58,653 nucleotides of DNA from Herpetosiphonaceae bacterium (GCA_013538855.1 JABXJS010000227.1:1-58653); one strand, 5' to 3'; shown: positions 24,925-34,641, counted from the stretch's first letter. A program made the numbers and translations. The notes: generated from the sequence alone by a model not told the origin.

Positions 24925-25917
24925 ATGATTGTTGCACACGCGCTCCACAAACAATTTGGCGATTTTCAGGCCGTCAAAGGCATATCGCTCGACGTTCAGC
25001 CCGGTGAAGTGGTCGCCCTGCTCGGGCCGAACGGAGCCGGCAAGACCACGACCATCCGTATGCTGGCGGCTATTCTCAAGCCCACCAGTGGCACAGCCAC
25101 CATCGGCGGCTTCGATGTGCTGACCCAGGCCCGCGAGGTCCGGCACGCCGTCGGCCTGCTGACCGAGTTTCCCGGCCTCTATCACCGCATGAAGTCGCTG
25201 GAGTACTTGCTGTTCTTCGGCCGCCTCCAGGGCATGCGCGACCGCGCATGTATCGAGCGCGCCACGCAGCTGCTCAAGCAGTTTGGCCTGTGGGAGGCGC
25301 GCGAAAAGCGCATCGACGGCTACTCCAAAGGCATGAAGCAGAAGCTCGCCCTCATCCGCGCCATGATCCACGATCCGAACATCCTCTACCTCGACGAGCC
25401 AACCACCGCCATGGACCCGCACAGCGCCCGCACGGTGCGCGATGCAATCGCCGGCCTGCGCAACGAGCGCCGCGCGATTATCCTCTGCACCCACAACCTC
25501 CCAGAGGCCGAGACGCTAGCTGATCGCATTGCGATTGTTCACGATGGCACGATTGTGGCCAGCGGCTCGATTACCGAGCTGAGCGCGCAGCTCATGGGCG
25601 CGCCAATCTGGGAGCTGCGTGTTACCCAGCCGTTGCCCGATCTGGCCGAGCGCTGCGCCGACCTCATCAATGTGGAGGCCAGCGGCCCCGGCTGGGTGCA
25701 GTATCGCACTAGCAGCCCCGCCAAGCTCAACCCCTACCTGCTTGCGCGCCTGGAGCAGATCGGCGCGGACCTGCTGGCGCTCAGCGCAGTGCCACGCTCG
25801 CTCGAAGATGTGTACCTGACCATCGTTGGCCAAACCCATCGTGAGCGCAGCGGCGGCCTGACAGGCGGCAACGGCCACAGCGCTGAGCTGGTGGATGAGT
25901 GGGAGGTGGTGCAATGA
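24925..25917 (+). CDS. ABC transporter ATP-binding protein
   Basis: Predicted cytoplasmic ATPase of 330 residues for the ABC-2-type permease encoded next. Walker A is GPNGAGKT at 34-41, the signature is YSKGMKQKL near 133-141, and Walker B is ILYLDEPT near 153-160, followed by the H-loop ILCTHN. The C-terminal 100 residues after the core form the extra domain common in CcmA/NatA-like ATPases. GAGGAA precedes the ATG. The stop codon overlaps the permease start as ATGA, so the two are translationally coupled. The substrate is not evident. Confidence 0.95.
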   Translation: MIVAHALHKQFGDFQAVKGISLDVQPGEVVALLGPNGAGKTTTIRMLAAILKPTSGTATIGGFDVLTQAREVRHAVGLLTEFPGLYHRMKSLEYLLFFGRLQGMRDRACIERATQLLKQFGLWEAREKRIDGYSKGMKQKLALIRAMIHDPNILYLDEPTTAMDPHSARTVRDAIAGLRNERRAIILCTHNLPEAETLADRIAIVHDGTIVASGSITELSAQLMGAPIWELRVTQPLPDLAERCADLINVEASGPGWVQYRTSSPAKLNPYLLARLEQIGADLLALSAVPRSLEDVYLTIVGQTHRERSGGLTGGNGHSAELVDEWEVVQ

Positions 25918-28121
25918 TCGCACCAGTGGTCACTATCTCGCGCCGTGACATTCGCGACTCCTTTAGCGACTGGCGCACCCTCATTCCTGTGTTTGTGCTG
26001 GCCTTTTTTGTGCCGATCATTCTGCAGTTTGGCCTGCGCATCGCCGCAGACTTCTTGGCCGAGGCCGCGCTCACCAAGTCGATCGTGCCATTTGGCCTAC
26101 AGATCGCCGGCTTTCTCCCAGCGGCGTTCTCGCTCGTCGGGCCGTTGGAGGCGTTTGTTGGCGAGCGCGAGCGCAACACACTTGAGTCGCTGCTGTCGGC
26201 ACCGATCAGCAATCTCCAGCTGTATCTCGGCAAGTACATTGCCGCCTGCACGCCGCCGCTGATTGCCAGCACCATCGCCATGGTTATCTACACCGTGAGC
26301 GTGCACAACTTGCGCAGCAGCGAGTTTGCTGCGGCGCTCACCTGGGGCTGGGTCGGCATCACGAGTGGGCTGGTGCTGCTGAAGCTCTTTACCATGGTCA
26401 CGACGGCGCTCTACATCTCATCGCACACCAACAGCGTGCGCTCGGCCAACCTGCTGGCCAGCCTGATTCTGCTGCCGATGGGCTTGGCGATTCAGGCCGA
26501 GGCGCTGCTGTTCGTGCAGCGCACCTTTAGCATCGTCGTGCTGCTCAACCTAGGCATTGGGCTGATCGGCCTCTACTTTTTGGTGCAGGGCGTCATCTCG
26601 TTTGATCGTGAGGCGATTCTCGCCCGCGAGCATCGCGTGGTGCGCAGCGCCAGCAGTGCCGCTGTGCGGGCCAGCGAGCACCAGTACGGCCCGATTATCA
26701 CGATTGTGCGCCGCGAGATTCGCGATATCGTGACCGACTGGCGGCTGCTCATCCCGCTGCTGGTGCTGATGGTGCTGGTGCCGAGCCTTGGCGCTGTTGG
26801 CACAGTCATCGCCCACAACACGCTCGACCAGCCTGGCGGCATCCGCCCGCTGATGCCCTTCTTGCTGCTGCTGATCGGCTTTCTGCCCGCCTCGTTTTCG
26901 CTGATCACCGCGCTGGAGATTTTCGTCGGCGAAAAAGAGCGCGGCTCGCTTGAGTCGCTCTTCTCGATGCCGATCTCGGACACCCAGCTGTATCTCGGCA
27001 AGTCGCTCGCAGCCCTGCTGCCGCCGCTGACATCGTCGCTGCTGGGCATGCTGATCTACTACATCGGGCTGCGCATCGATGGCGCGGCGGACCTGATCGA
27101 GCCGCTCACGTTTGGCCGTATCGGCGGCATGACCGCGCTCAGCATTACCCAGGCGCTGGCGATGGTCGCGGGAGCCGTGATTATCTCATCGCACACCAGC
27201 ACGGTGCGGCTGGCCAACCTGCTCGCCAGCTTCGTGCTGCTGCCAATTACCGTGGTGATTCAAATTGAGGCGGTGCTGATCATCGGCCAGCGCTTCGATG
27301 TGATGGTCTGGATCGGCTTGGCCCTGCTGGTCGTCGCAGGGCTGCTGACCGGCAGCGGCATGCGCTCGTTCAACCGCGAGTCGATCCTCTCGCGCGAGCA
27401 CCTTGCGCTCAACTGGGCGGCGATTGGCGCTGCGGCAGCGGCGTTCTTCCGCGAGATCAGGCCAGCCGGCGTCGATCCAGACACGCTGGCCAAAGATTTC
27501 TCGCTGCGGCGCTTCTATACCCATGAGCTGCGCGTGGTGTGGCGGGAGATTCGGCTGGCGCTGCTGGGCGTGGTGGTGGTTGTGCTGATCGCCAGCATCT
27601 ACGGCACGATCTTCCATCCAATTAACGAGCGCCAGACCCAGGTGATCAATGCGCTGGTGGCAACGGACAATATCGGCAGCATGGGGCGCATTCCATCGCC
27701 GCTGGCGATCTTCGCCCGCAACAGCCGCAACATCCTGTTCACCGGCCTGCTAGCGAGCCTCTCCTTCGGATTTTTCAGCGTCATGGTGCCCATGATCGCT
27801 TTCTTCAGCGTCGCCTATGGGGCCAAGTGGGCCGCCGATCATAGCATCGTTGGAGGTGCGTGGGGCTTCATCGCGGCCTACGCGCTGCCCCATGGCATCG
27901 TCGAGCTGAGCGCCGCGATCATCGCCGCCGCCATCGGGCTGCGTGTCGGCGCTGCCGTAGTCTACGTGCCCAGCACCTACTCCGTCGGCCGTCACCTGCT
28001 GTGGGGGCTGGCGCTGTTCGTCAAGGTCTGGCTGCTGCTGCTCGTCCCGCTGCTGTTCATTGCCGCGCTGATCGAGACCAGCATCACGCCGCAGGTGTTT
28101 CAGCTGATCTACGGCGGTTGA
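25914..28121 (+). CDS. Tandem ABC-2 permease fused to SpoIIM-like domain
   Basis: Predicted membrane protein of 735 residues. Two homologous halves (about 1-255 and 262-510) each start with an amphipathic RR(D/E)IRD segment and contain the same pattern: LIPLLVL, FLPASFSL, FVGE(R/K)ER, LESL, S(N/D)xQLYLGK and an SSHT helix. This looks like an internal duplication of an ABC-2/NatB-type permease. Residues about 535-735 resemble SpoIIM: a large first loop, then LPHGIVELSAAIIAAAIGLRVG and a final hydrophobic helix. The start at 25914 gives a 4-base overlap with the ATPase gene. Sporulation genes are not seen nearby, so the SpoIIM-like part probably serves membrane remodelling or a transport role; this is inference. 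Confidence 0.85.
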   Translation: MIAPVVTISRRDIRDSFSDWRTLIPVFVLAFFVPIILQFGLRIAADFLAEAALTKSIVPFGLQIAGFLPAAFSLVGPLEAFVGERERNTLESLLSAPISNLQLYLGKYIAACTPPLIASTIAMVIYTVSVHNLRSSEFAAALTWGWVGITSGLVLLKLFTMVTTALYISSHTNSVRSANLLASLILLPMGLAIQAEALLFVQRTFSIVVLLNLGIGLIGLYFLVQGVISFDREAILAREHRVVRSASSAAVRASEHQYGPIITIVRREIRDIVTDWRLLIPLLVLMVLVPSLGAVGTVIAHNTLDQPGGIRPLMPFLLLLIGFLPASFSLITALEIFVGEKERGSLESLFSMPISDTQLYLGKSLAALLPPLTSSLLGMLIYYIGLRIDGAADLIEPLTFGRIGGMTALSITQALAMVAGAVIISSHTSTVRLANLLASFVLLPITVVIQIEAVLIIGQRFDVMVWIGLALLVVAGLLTGSGMRSFNRESILSREHLALNWAAIGAAAAAFFREIRPAGVDPDTLAKDFSLRRFYTHELRVVWREIRLALLGVVVVVLIASIYGTIFHPINERQTQVINALVATDNIGSMGRIPSPLAIFARNSRNILFTGLLASLSFGFFSVMVPMIAFFSVAYGAKWAADHSIVGGAWGFIAAYALPHGIVELSAAIIAAAIGLRVGAAVVYVPSTYSVGRHLLWGLALFVKVWLLLLVPLLFIAALIETSITPQVFQLIYGG

Positions 28122-28496
28122 GCTAGGCGCGCTGCTCTCTGGCAGGGCGGGGCTGGTGGTCGAGCCGCTGACTAAATAGCCAGCGAGCACAATCAGCCCC
28201 GCCGCCACCACCTCGCGCCACGAGATTGTGACCCGCAGCGTCCAGTGAAACAGGCTTGCCGAGACCACCAGCCCCAGCGCCAGATACGGCAGCTCAACAA
28301 TCCACCACGCACGCTGATAGCGAAAAAATGCATACGAGCTAAATGCAAACAGTGGCACCGAGAGCATATGCGTCAGCACCCACAACAGGGCCGCGCGCCG
28401 CTGCCCAAGCTCCATCGCTCGCAGCATGGCCACATCAGCATAGTGCCAGATCAAGGTTGCCAGCACTAAACTACACACACCTCGTACAAGACTCAT
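27750..28496 (-). CDS. Small four-helix membrane protein with antisense tail
   Basis: Residues 1-110 form four hydrophobic segments (near 5-25, 36-58, 64-84 and 95-110), and the last resembles the closing helix of drug/metabolite-transporter proteins. After about residue 115 the frame continues without a stop for some 130 residues antisense to the end of the SpoIIM-fusion permease. That stretch is hydrophilic and rich in Q, D and G, which looks like an antisense artefact rather than a domain. Either the natural stop has been lost, the gene ends through a frameshift near 28130, or the tail is really translated. No convincing ribosome site precedes the ATG at 28496, so the gene itself is moderately supported. 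Confidence 0.45.
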   Translation of the reverse strand: MSLVRGVCSLVLATLIWHYADVAMLRAMELGQRRAALLWVLTHMLSVPLFAFSSYAFFRYQRAWWIVELPYLALGLVVSASLFHWTLRVTISWREVVAAGLIVLAGYLVSGSTTSPALPESSAPSSTAVDQLKHLRRDAGLDQRGNEQQRDEQQQPDLDEQRQPPQQVTADGVGAGHVDYGSADTQPDGGGDDRGAQLDDAMGQRVGRDEAPRTSNDAMIGGPLGPIGDAEESDHGHHDAEKSEGEAR

Positions 28497-28573
28497 AGCA
28501 CATCTGCGGCACCCAATCCCGCCATCCTGACTACAGCCGGCAGCGCCGCCCTCCTTTCTAAATCACACATGCA

Positions 28574-29098
28574 TCACACAAGCGGCTGTTGGTGGGCAGA
28601 CAGCGCTGCAATGCGCCGCTGCAGATAGGGCGAAAAGTAGCCAGCGTAGCGCTGCTGAAGCGCAGGCAGCCGCCAGTCGTCGCCGGTTATGGTCTTGCGA
28701 CAGCCTGGTGTGCCACAGGCGCACGTAAAGTCATCGTACAGCGAGCCTTCGCTCATGGCATAGTCATAGCAGACCTCCTCATCAGGCAGGATGGGCCGCA
28801 GCGCAACCAGCGTGATCTGCCCACGCAGGCCCGCATTTGGCTCACACGAGTGGTTGACCCAGTCGCCAGGGCCTTCGTGCGTTGTCCAGATATAGAGATC
28901 TTCTTCAACTTGCAGCACAAGCCGGTGCTGCAACGTCGGCAGGGCCAGCAGCTGTGTGCGGGTAATAATCTCACCGCCCCAGACCACTAGCACCTCGCCA
29001 GCAGTGATCGGCGTGCGCGCAAACACGCCGCGACCATCCTTTAATGATGCACGCCCTTCCAGCTTCGGAGAAAGGTAGCATGTGGGAGAGTCGAGCAC
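28574..29098 (-). CDS. SET-domain protein (putative lysine methyltransferase)
   Basis: Predicted cytoplasmic protein of 174 residues that is almost entirely a SET domain. It has the early GRGVFA (residues 22-27), the pseudoknot motif WVNHSCEPN with N82-H83-S84-C85, the catalytic-site Y111-D112-Y113, and a post-SET-like CxCGxxxC (C126, C128, C133) that would bind zinc. Such enzymes transfer methyl from S-adenosylmethionine to lysine; a bacterial substrate cannot be named. The start is GTG 29098 with AAGGAT upstream. It stands alone between a small membrane protein and the EamA transporter. Confidence 0.85.
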   Translation of the reverse strand: MLDSPTCYLSPKLEGRASLKDGRGVFARTPITAGEVLVVWGGEIITRTQLLALPTLQHRLVLQVEEDLYIWTTHEGPGDWVNHSCEPNAGLRGQITLVALRPILPDEEVCYDYAMSEGSLYDDFTCACGTPGCRKTITGDDWRLPALQQRYAGYFSPYLQRRIAALSAHQQPLV

Positions 29099-29193
29099 AC
29101 AACATCCTTTCGCATTGGGTTATTGGTTTGGCTTTCTTACCTACTATGGTTCTGCATAATCATACCTGCAACTGCGGCCGGAGGCAATCCGCC

Positions 29194-30018
29194 CTAGAGC
29201 AAGATCGGCAGAATCAGCGCCAGCGAGGCCAAGCCCAGCGCCGCAAGCTTAGTGCTGGTCAACTGCTCCTTGAAGATAGGAATCGAGAGCAGCGCCGTGG
29301 CTGGTGTCTTCAGGCTGAGCGCCAGCAGCACCAGCGTGAGGTTTTCCGGCGAGCTGTTGGCCTGCGCCAGCAGCAGCGTCCAAAAGCCCACAAACATCGA
29401 CACGCCCACGCCAAGGCCCCACAGCAGCTCTGGCCGCTTGAGACCACGGCCCAGGTGCAGCGTCGGCAGCATGCCTGCCGCATGGTCGATAAACAGGAAA
29501 AACAGCAGCGCGTTGGGCAGCATGCGCGCATACGTGACCGAGACCAGCGCCGAGGCGATCAGCAGGAGCAAGCACAGATATGTCAGCGGCGAAAGCTGCT
29601 CGTTGCTGCTGCGCAGCTGGCTGCCTAGCAGCACCGCCAGCGCCGCCAGCACACAGCCGATGATCTTGCCTGGCGTCGGAGCGTTGTTGAACCAGGGGAT
29701 GGCCATAGTGAATGCGCCTGCCAGCACCAGATCAAGGTTGGTGATGGCAAACACCAGCGAGGTGGGCGAGGTCGCCACCGCTCGCGCCCGCAGCACCGAG
29801 CCAACATAGAACGTCACGCCTGCGGCCAGGCCCAGCAGCACGCCAATCAGCGGCACGCCCTCGGCGCTCAGCAGCCATACGATCAGGCCCAGCAGCGTCG
29901 CCACGACCGTTGCGACCCACACCATGCGATCAGCGCGCACAGAGGGCGCTGCGGCTTTGTACAGCAGCGCCATCACAGAATAGGCGACCACAGAGGCCGC
30001 CGTCAGCAAAACCAGCAT
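29194..30018 (-). CDS. EamA-family (DMT) transporter
   Basis: Predicted inner-membrane transporter of 274 residues with about ten hydrophobic helices arranged as two EamA halves. Features are the N-terminal helix MLVLLTAASVVAYSVMAL, a mid-protein PTPGKIIGCVLAALAVLLGS that closes the first half, and a final PIFKEQLTSTKLAALGLA that closes the second. It follows livF by 21 bases on the same strand, so it may be the last gene of the liv operon. Substrates in the family are amino acids or nucleotide-sugar-like metabolites. Export or uptake of an amino acid would suit its neighbours but is unproven. Confidence 0.85.
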   Translation of the reverse strand: MLVLLTAASVVAYSVMALLYKAAAPSVRADRMVWVATVVATLLGLIVWLLSAEGVPLIGVLLGLAAGVTFYVGSVLRARAVATSPTSLVFAITNLDLVLAGAFTMAIPWFNNAPTPGKIIGCVLAALAVLLGSQLRSSNEQLSPLTYLCLLLLIASALVSVTYARMLPNALLFFLFIDHAAGMLPTLHLGRGLKRPELLWGLGVGVSMFVGFWTLLLAQANSSPENLTLVLLALSLKTPATALLSIPIFKEQLTSTKLAALGLASLALILPILL

Positions 30019-30039
30019 ACGTTGTTTCTACCTAGCACA

Positions 30040-30750
30040 CTATTCAATGCCGAGATAGGCCTTCTGGACCATCTCGTTGTCGCGCAGCGCCGCCGCCGAG
30101 TCGGCCAGCACGATCTCGCCGGTCTGCAGCACATAGCCGCGGTGGGCGATCGACAGCGCCATCAGCGCGTTCTGCTCAACAAGCAAAATCGTGGTGCCCT
30201 GCTCGTTGATGTTTTGAACAATCTCGAAAATTTGATCGACCAGCACCGGAGCCAGGCCCATCGACGGCTCATCGAGCAGCAGCATGCGCGGCCGCGCCAT
30301 CAGCGCCCGCCCAATCGCCAGCATCTGCTGCTCGCCGCCAGAGAGGGTGCCGCCACGCTGGCTGGAGCGCTCGCGCAGGCGCGGGAAGAGGTTGAAGGCG
30401 CGCTCCATGTCCTCCTCGATGCCCTGCTTATCGTTGCGCGTAAATGCGCCCATCTCCAGATTCTCGCGCACGGTGAGGTTGGGGAAGATATGCCGCCCCT
30501 CCGGCGACTGCGAGATGCCCAGCTTGACGATATTGTGGGCAGGGATGCCGTTGATCTCCTGATCCTCGAACAGCACCCGGCCGCGGCGCGGCGGCGTAAT
30601 GCCCGAGATCGTGCGCAGGGTGGTGCTCTTGCCAGCGCCGTTGGCCCCGATCAGCGTTACAATCTCGCCCTGGTCGATGTGCAGCGAGATGCCCTTGAGC
30701 GCGTGAATATTGCCATAGTAGGTGTGAATGTCATTCAGTTGAAGCATCAT
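30040..30750 (-). CDS. livF: Branched-chain amino acid ABC ATPase LivF
   Basis: Predicted cytoplasmic ATPase of 236 residues, the normal LivF length. Walker A is GANGAGKST, the signature is LSGGEQQMLAIGRALM, Walker B is LLLDEPSMGL, and the H-loop is LLVEQNA, which is typical of LivF. ATG 30750 is chosen since AGGA lies six bases upstream; a TTG three bases earlier and an ATG at 30747 are alternatives. It pairs with LivG to drive uptake of leucine, isoleucine and valine through LivHM. Confidence 0.95.
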   Translation of the reverse strand: MMLQLNDIHTYYGNIHALKGISLHIDQGEIVTLIGANGAGKSTTLRTISGITPPRRGRVLFEDQEINGIPAHNIVKLGISQSPEGRHIFPNLTVRENLEMGAFTRNDKQGIEEDMERAFNLFPRLRERSSQRGGTLSGGEQQMLAIGRALMARPRMLLLDEPSMGLAPVLVDQIFEIVQNINEQGTTILLVEQNALMALSIAHRGYVLQTGEIVLADSAAALRDNEMVQKAYLGIE

Positions 30751-30812
30751 CAATTATCCTTCATCGGAATCGGCCACGAGCCGCTGGTGCAACCGCGACT
30801 CGCGGCGCTGCA

Positions 30813-31658
30813 CTACGCCGACGGCGGGCTGGCCTGCTGGGCGTTGGGATCGTTGATGATCAGCGGGCCGCCGCCCTTGCCCTTGGCCGCGTGGCCCGTG
30901 CCCAGGTAGGCCTCGACCACCGCCGGGTTCGTCTGCACCTCGTGCGGGGTGCCCTCGGCGATCTTCACACCGCGGTCCAGCACGGTCACGCGCTCGGAGA
31001 TGCCCATCACCACCTTCATGTCGTGCTCGATCAGCAGCACGGTTAGGCCCAGCTCATCGCGCACACGGCGGATCAGCGCCGTCAGCAGCGCGGTCTCATT
31101 CGGGTTCATGCCGGCGGTTGGCTCGTCGAGCAGCAGCAGCTTGGGCTGTGTGGCCAGCGCGCGCGCCACCTCCAGCCGCCGCTGATCGCCATAGGGCAGA
31201 TTTTTGGCGGTGACGTTGGCGTACTGCCGACCAAGGCCCACGTAGTCCAGCAGCTCCAGCGCGCGCTCTTTGGCCGCCGCCTCCTCGCGGCGCATGGATG
31301 GCGTGCGCAGCAGCGTGCCCAGCAGCGTGGTGTGCAGGCGGCAGTGCATGCCAATCAGCACATTCTCCAGCGCCGACAGGTTGGCGAACAGCCGAATATT
31401 CTGAAAGGTGCGGCCGATGCCCAGCTTGGTGACATCGCTGGGCTTCGAGCCGTTGACGACCTCGCCATCGAAGATCATCTGGCCCTCGGTGGGAGTGTAG
31501 AGGCCGGTGATCATATTGAAGAACGTGGTTTTACCTGCGCCGTTTGGCCCAATCAGGCCAACGATCGAGCCGCGCTCGATCTGGAAGTCAACTGCGCTCA
31601 CCGCCGTAAGGCCGCCGAAGCGCTTTGTGATGCCGCGAGCATCAAGCAAGAGAGACAT
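30813..31658 (-). CDS. livG: Branched-chain amino acid ABC ATPase LivG
   Basis: Predicted ATPase of 281 residues. Walker A is GPNGAGKTT with the LivG-typical FFNMITG that follows. The signature region is [16 protein letters not shown], Walker B is [12 protein letters not shown], and the H-loop is [16 protein letters not shown] precedes the ATG. It lies 9 bases after livM and 62 bases before livF. A short Gly/Pro/Gln-rich tail after residue 255 is longer than in many LivG proteins. Confidence 0.95.
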   Translation of the reverse strand: MSLLLDARGITKRFGGLTAVSAVDFQIERGSIVGLIGPNGAGKTTFFNMITGLYTPTEGQMIFDGEVVNGSKPSDVTKLGIGRTFQNIRLFANLSALENVLIGMHCRLHTTLLGTLLRTPSMRREEAAAKERALELLDYVGLGRQYANVTAKNLPYGDQRRLEVARALATQPKLLLLDEPTAGMNPNETALLTALIRRVRDELGLTVLLIEHDMKVVMGISERVTVLDRGVKIAEGTPHEVQTNPAVVEAYLGTGHAAKGKGGGPLIINDPNAQQASPPSA

Positions 31659-31667
31659 ATGGACCTC

Positions 31668-33422
31668 CTAGTGTCCGGCGAGCTGCGGGTCGCGCTCGGC
31701 ATCAAACAGCGTCGCATTTTCCTGCTCAGCGGTGTCCTCATCAGGATGCAGCTCGGCGCGGCGGCGAGCGTTGGGCAGCAGGCCCTCGGGTCGCACCAGC
31801 ATCATCAGCACCAGCACCATGCCAAACAGCAGCAAGCGCCACTGGGTGATATCGCGGTAGGTCGGCAGATCAAGCGTGTTCTGCTGATGCTGCACCACCT
31901 TGCGAATCAGGTTGGAGGTCTGCGGCAGAATCAGGCGATCAGCGCCCATGATTAGCAGACCGCCGACGATCACGCCGGCCATGTTGCCCAGACCGCCGAG
32001 GATCACCATACACAGCACGATGATCGACACGCTAAAGTCAAACGAGGTGGGGAAGATCGCGCTCACGTATGCGCCGTAGAACGCGCCGGCAAAGCCAGAG
32101 AAGGTTGCGCCCATGGCGAAGGCCAGCAGCTTCGTGCGCACTGTGTTGATGCCCATCGCATCGGCGGCCAGCTCATCCTCGCGCAGCGCTGTCCAGGCGC
32201 GGCCTTGGCGCGAGCCGCGCAGACGGTTGATCAAGAACAGCGTCAGCATCATGATGGCGACCAGCAGATAAAACCAGGGCACTTGATTCTGCGGCCCGAA
32301 CACGATGCCTGGCAGCTTAGGCGGATCGATCGGGTTAATGCCGGCGACACCGCCAGTCAGGTTGACTTGATCCATCACCGTAAAGCCAGCGATATCCGCC
32401 GTGCCCAGCTGGCCGCCGAAGAGCTTCAGCGTCAGCGAGCCATTCGGGCCACCGCCGCCGAGGTTACGAAACAGAATCGGCACGATCTCGCCAAATCCCA
32501 GCGTCACAATCGCCAGGTAGTCGCCACGCAGCGGTAGCGTCGGCGCGCCGAGGATCACGCCAGCGCAGGCTGCCACCGCCGCCGCGATCCAGATCACCAG
32601 CCAGAAGTTCCAGTGCGTGTCGTGCAGCGGCGAGGAGAGCATGCCCGTGGTGTAGGCCCCGATGGCGAAGAAGGCCGCATAGCCTAGATCGAGCAGACCG
32701 GCGTAGCCGACCACGATGTTCAAGCCCAGCGCCAGCAAGATAAATACAAACACTGGAATAAAGGCATTCAGCAGCTGTAGCTCGGTCTGGCGATCCAGAA
32801 TGGGGATGAGCAGCACCACCAAGCCCAGGATCGCGTAGGACAGCAGATTGCCCCTGACGCCCTCGACGGTGCGCGCCATGCCCATCAGCGCCCCTAGCAG
32901 CATCGAGATCAGCAGCGTCAGCGCGCTCAGCCAGCCGATAATCGCGACATCTGAGCCAAGGCTCGCGCCAAGCGGGATCGTCTCGGAGAGCAGCTTAGCA
33001 TAGGCGATGTTGGTCACGCCGGCCGCAGGCACGATGTACAGCCAGACCAAGAACAGCGCGATGGCCGTCAGCGCACCGCCGACCGCGCCAGCGAGCGCGC
33101 CCTGGATGGCCCCAGCGCGCAGGTCGGTCTTGTGCTGGCGGTAGGAGGCCATCAGCGCCGCCGACACGCCGGTGATCATCGCACCCAGCAGCGCGATTGC
33201 TGGACGCTCGACCGCATAGGCGATCACAAACACCAGACCGATAATCCCGGTCAGCAGACCAGACTTGACGACATCCGGCAGCGGCAGCGCCAGCAAAACA
33301 CCAAAGATGGCGATCAGCAGCGCACCAATTGCAGCCACGAGCACACTCTGAAAGCCATAGAACATCAGAAACAAGAAGCTGCCGATGAACGTCCAAATTC
33401 CAACTTTTAATGATTTCGGCAT
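31668..33422 (-). CDS. livM: Branched-chain amino acid permease LivM with long N-terminal extension
   Basis: Predicted inner-membrane permease of 584 residues, far longer than the usual 320-420. The LivM core begins near residue 190-215 and has [29 protein letters not shown], the cytoplasmic [23 protein letters not shown] coupling loop, and [17 protein letters not shown]. The first 190 residues add about six hydrophobic helices of no recognised family, including a glycine/alanine-rich stretch near 103-117. It lies 10 bases after livH and 9 before livG. A hydrophilic C-terminal tail carries acidic residues. Transport through the LivHM pore is expected; the extension may be a fused small membrane protein. 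Confidence 0.9.
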   Translation of the reverse strand: MPKSLKVGIWTFIGSFLFLMFYGFQSVLVAAIGALLIAIFGVLLALPLPDVVKSGLLTGIIGLVFVIAYAVERPAIALLGAMITGVSAALMASYRQHKTDLRAGAIQGALAGAVGGALTAIALFLVWLYIVPAAGVTNIAYAKLLSETIPLGASLGSDVAIIGWLSALTLLISMLLGALMGMARTVEGVRGNLLSYAILGLVVLLIPILDRQTELQLLNAFIPVFVFILLALGLNIVVGYAGLLDLGYAAFFAIGAYTTGMLSSPLHDTHWNFWLVIWIAAAVAACAGVILGAPTLPLRGDYLAIVTLGFGEIVPILFRNLGGGGPNGSLTLKLFGGQLGTADIAGFTVMDQVNLTGGVAGINPIDPPKLPGIVFGPQNQVPWFYLLVAIMMLTLFLINRLRGSRQGRAWTALREDELAADAMGINTVRTKLLAFAMGATFSGFAGAFYGAYVSAIFPTSFDFSVSIIVLCMVILGGLGNMAGVIVGGLLIMGADRLILPQTSNLIRKVVQHQQNTLDLPTYRDITQWRLLLFGMVLVLMMLVRPEGLLPNARRRAELHPDEDTAEQENATLFDAERDPQLAGH

Positions 33423-33432
33423 AGCTCCCCCT

Positions 33433-34593
33433 TTAGGCTTTCTGTCCGCCTTCTTCGCCCAACAAGCCGGTCGGGCGGAACACCAGAATCAGCACCAGGA
33501 TGGCGAAGATCACCGCATTGGACCAGCGCGATCCAAGATACTGGTCGCTCAAGGCCAGCAGCAGGCCGATCAGCAGACCGCCCAGCGCCGAGCCGAGAAT
33601 ATTGCCAATGCCGCCGAGCACCGCCGCCGTAAAGGCCAGCAGGCCAGCGGTAAAGCCCATGTTGAACACCGCCGTGCCAGTGTAGAGGCCCACCAGCATA
33701 CCCGCCGCACCGCCGAGCGCACCACCGATCAAAAATGTCAAAGAGATGGTGAGATCGACGTTGATGCCCATCAGGCGCGAGGCATCGCGATCTTGGGCGG
33801 TGGCGCGCATAGCCTTGCCCAGCTTGGTAAAGCGCACAAACGCATACAGCGCACCAAGCAGGCTCAGGCTGACCACGACCACCAGCAGCGACTTCCAGGT
33901 AAAGGTAAACCAGCTATCAGGAATAAACGGCACCTGCCGGTTTGGCAGCAGCGACGGAAAGCTCTTTGGTGCCACCATGTTGCTGCCCATCGCATCGCCG
34001 ATGCGCGTGAGCCGATCAATGCCCGTCCAGTCGGCCAGGTTATCCCACAGATTATGGTCGCCCCAGAGGATGCCGACGTTCTGCAGCATAAACGAGACAC
34101 CGATGGCCGAGATCAGCGGGGCCAGGCGCGGGGCGTTGCGCAGCGGGCGGTAGGCAAAACGCTCGATGCTGGCGTTCAGCACCGCCGTAAAGGTCATCGT
34201 GCAGATCATAATGCCAACCAGCCCGAAGGTCAGCGCCAGCGCGGACGATTCCCCTGATAGCCCAAACAAGCCGATCAACGACAGCGAAAAGAATGCGCCC
34301 ATCATATACACCTCGCCGTGGGCAAAGTTGATCAGCTCGATGATGCCATACACCAAGGTGTAGCCAAGCGCGATGATGGCGAGATAGGTACCTTTGGTTA
34401 GACCAGTCACGACCTGTTGTAAAAACAGGCTCGGCGTCTCGACCATCTTGTACCCAACGTTGAGCAGTGGAATGCCAAAAAGCGCGAGAAACACTATCGT
34501 GCTAACGATAATGATCACGCGGCGCGTAGTCAGCCAGGGGCGCTGGTGGACTTCGACTGGATCACCGCTCTGAGAGACGCTCCGTGTTGCCAT
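33433..34593 (-). CDS. livH: Branched-chain amino acid permease LivH
   Basis: Predicted inner-membrane permease of 386 residues, the partner of LivM. Visible hallmarks are GLTKGTYLAIIALGYTLVYG, the ELINFAHGEVYMMGAF segment near the N-terminal third, the coupling loop TKLGKAMRATAQDRDASRLMGIN, and a late GFTAGLLAFTAAVLGGIGN. A region of about 50 residues in the middle periplasmic loop (DRLTRIGDAMGSNM and following) is larger than in many LivH proteins. It lies downstream of livK after a stem-loop at 34642-34672. Confidence 0.95.
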   Translation of the reverse strand: MATRSVSQSGDPVEVHQRPWLTTRRVIIIVSTIVFLALFGIPLLNVGYKMVETPSLFLQQVVTGLTKGTYLAIIALGYTLVYGIIELINFAHGEVYMMGAFFSLSLIGLFGLSGESSALALTFGLVGIMICTMTFTAVLNASIERFAYRPLRNAPRLAPLISAIGVSFMLQNVGILWGDHNLWDNLADWTGIDRLTRIGDAMGSNMVAPKSFPSLLPNRQVPFIPDSWFTFTWKSLLVVVVSLSLLGALYAFVRFTKLGKAMRATAQDRDASRLMGINVDLTISLTFLIGGALGGAAGMLVGLYTGTAVFNMGFTAGLLAFTAAVLGGIGNILGSALGGLLIGLLLALSDQYLGSRWSNAVIFAILVLILVFRPTGLLGEEGGQKA

Positions 34594-34641
34594 AGTGCGT
34601 ATCCAATCTCTGAATTGTCAGTTGTGTTGAAAAGAAGAGGT

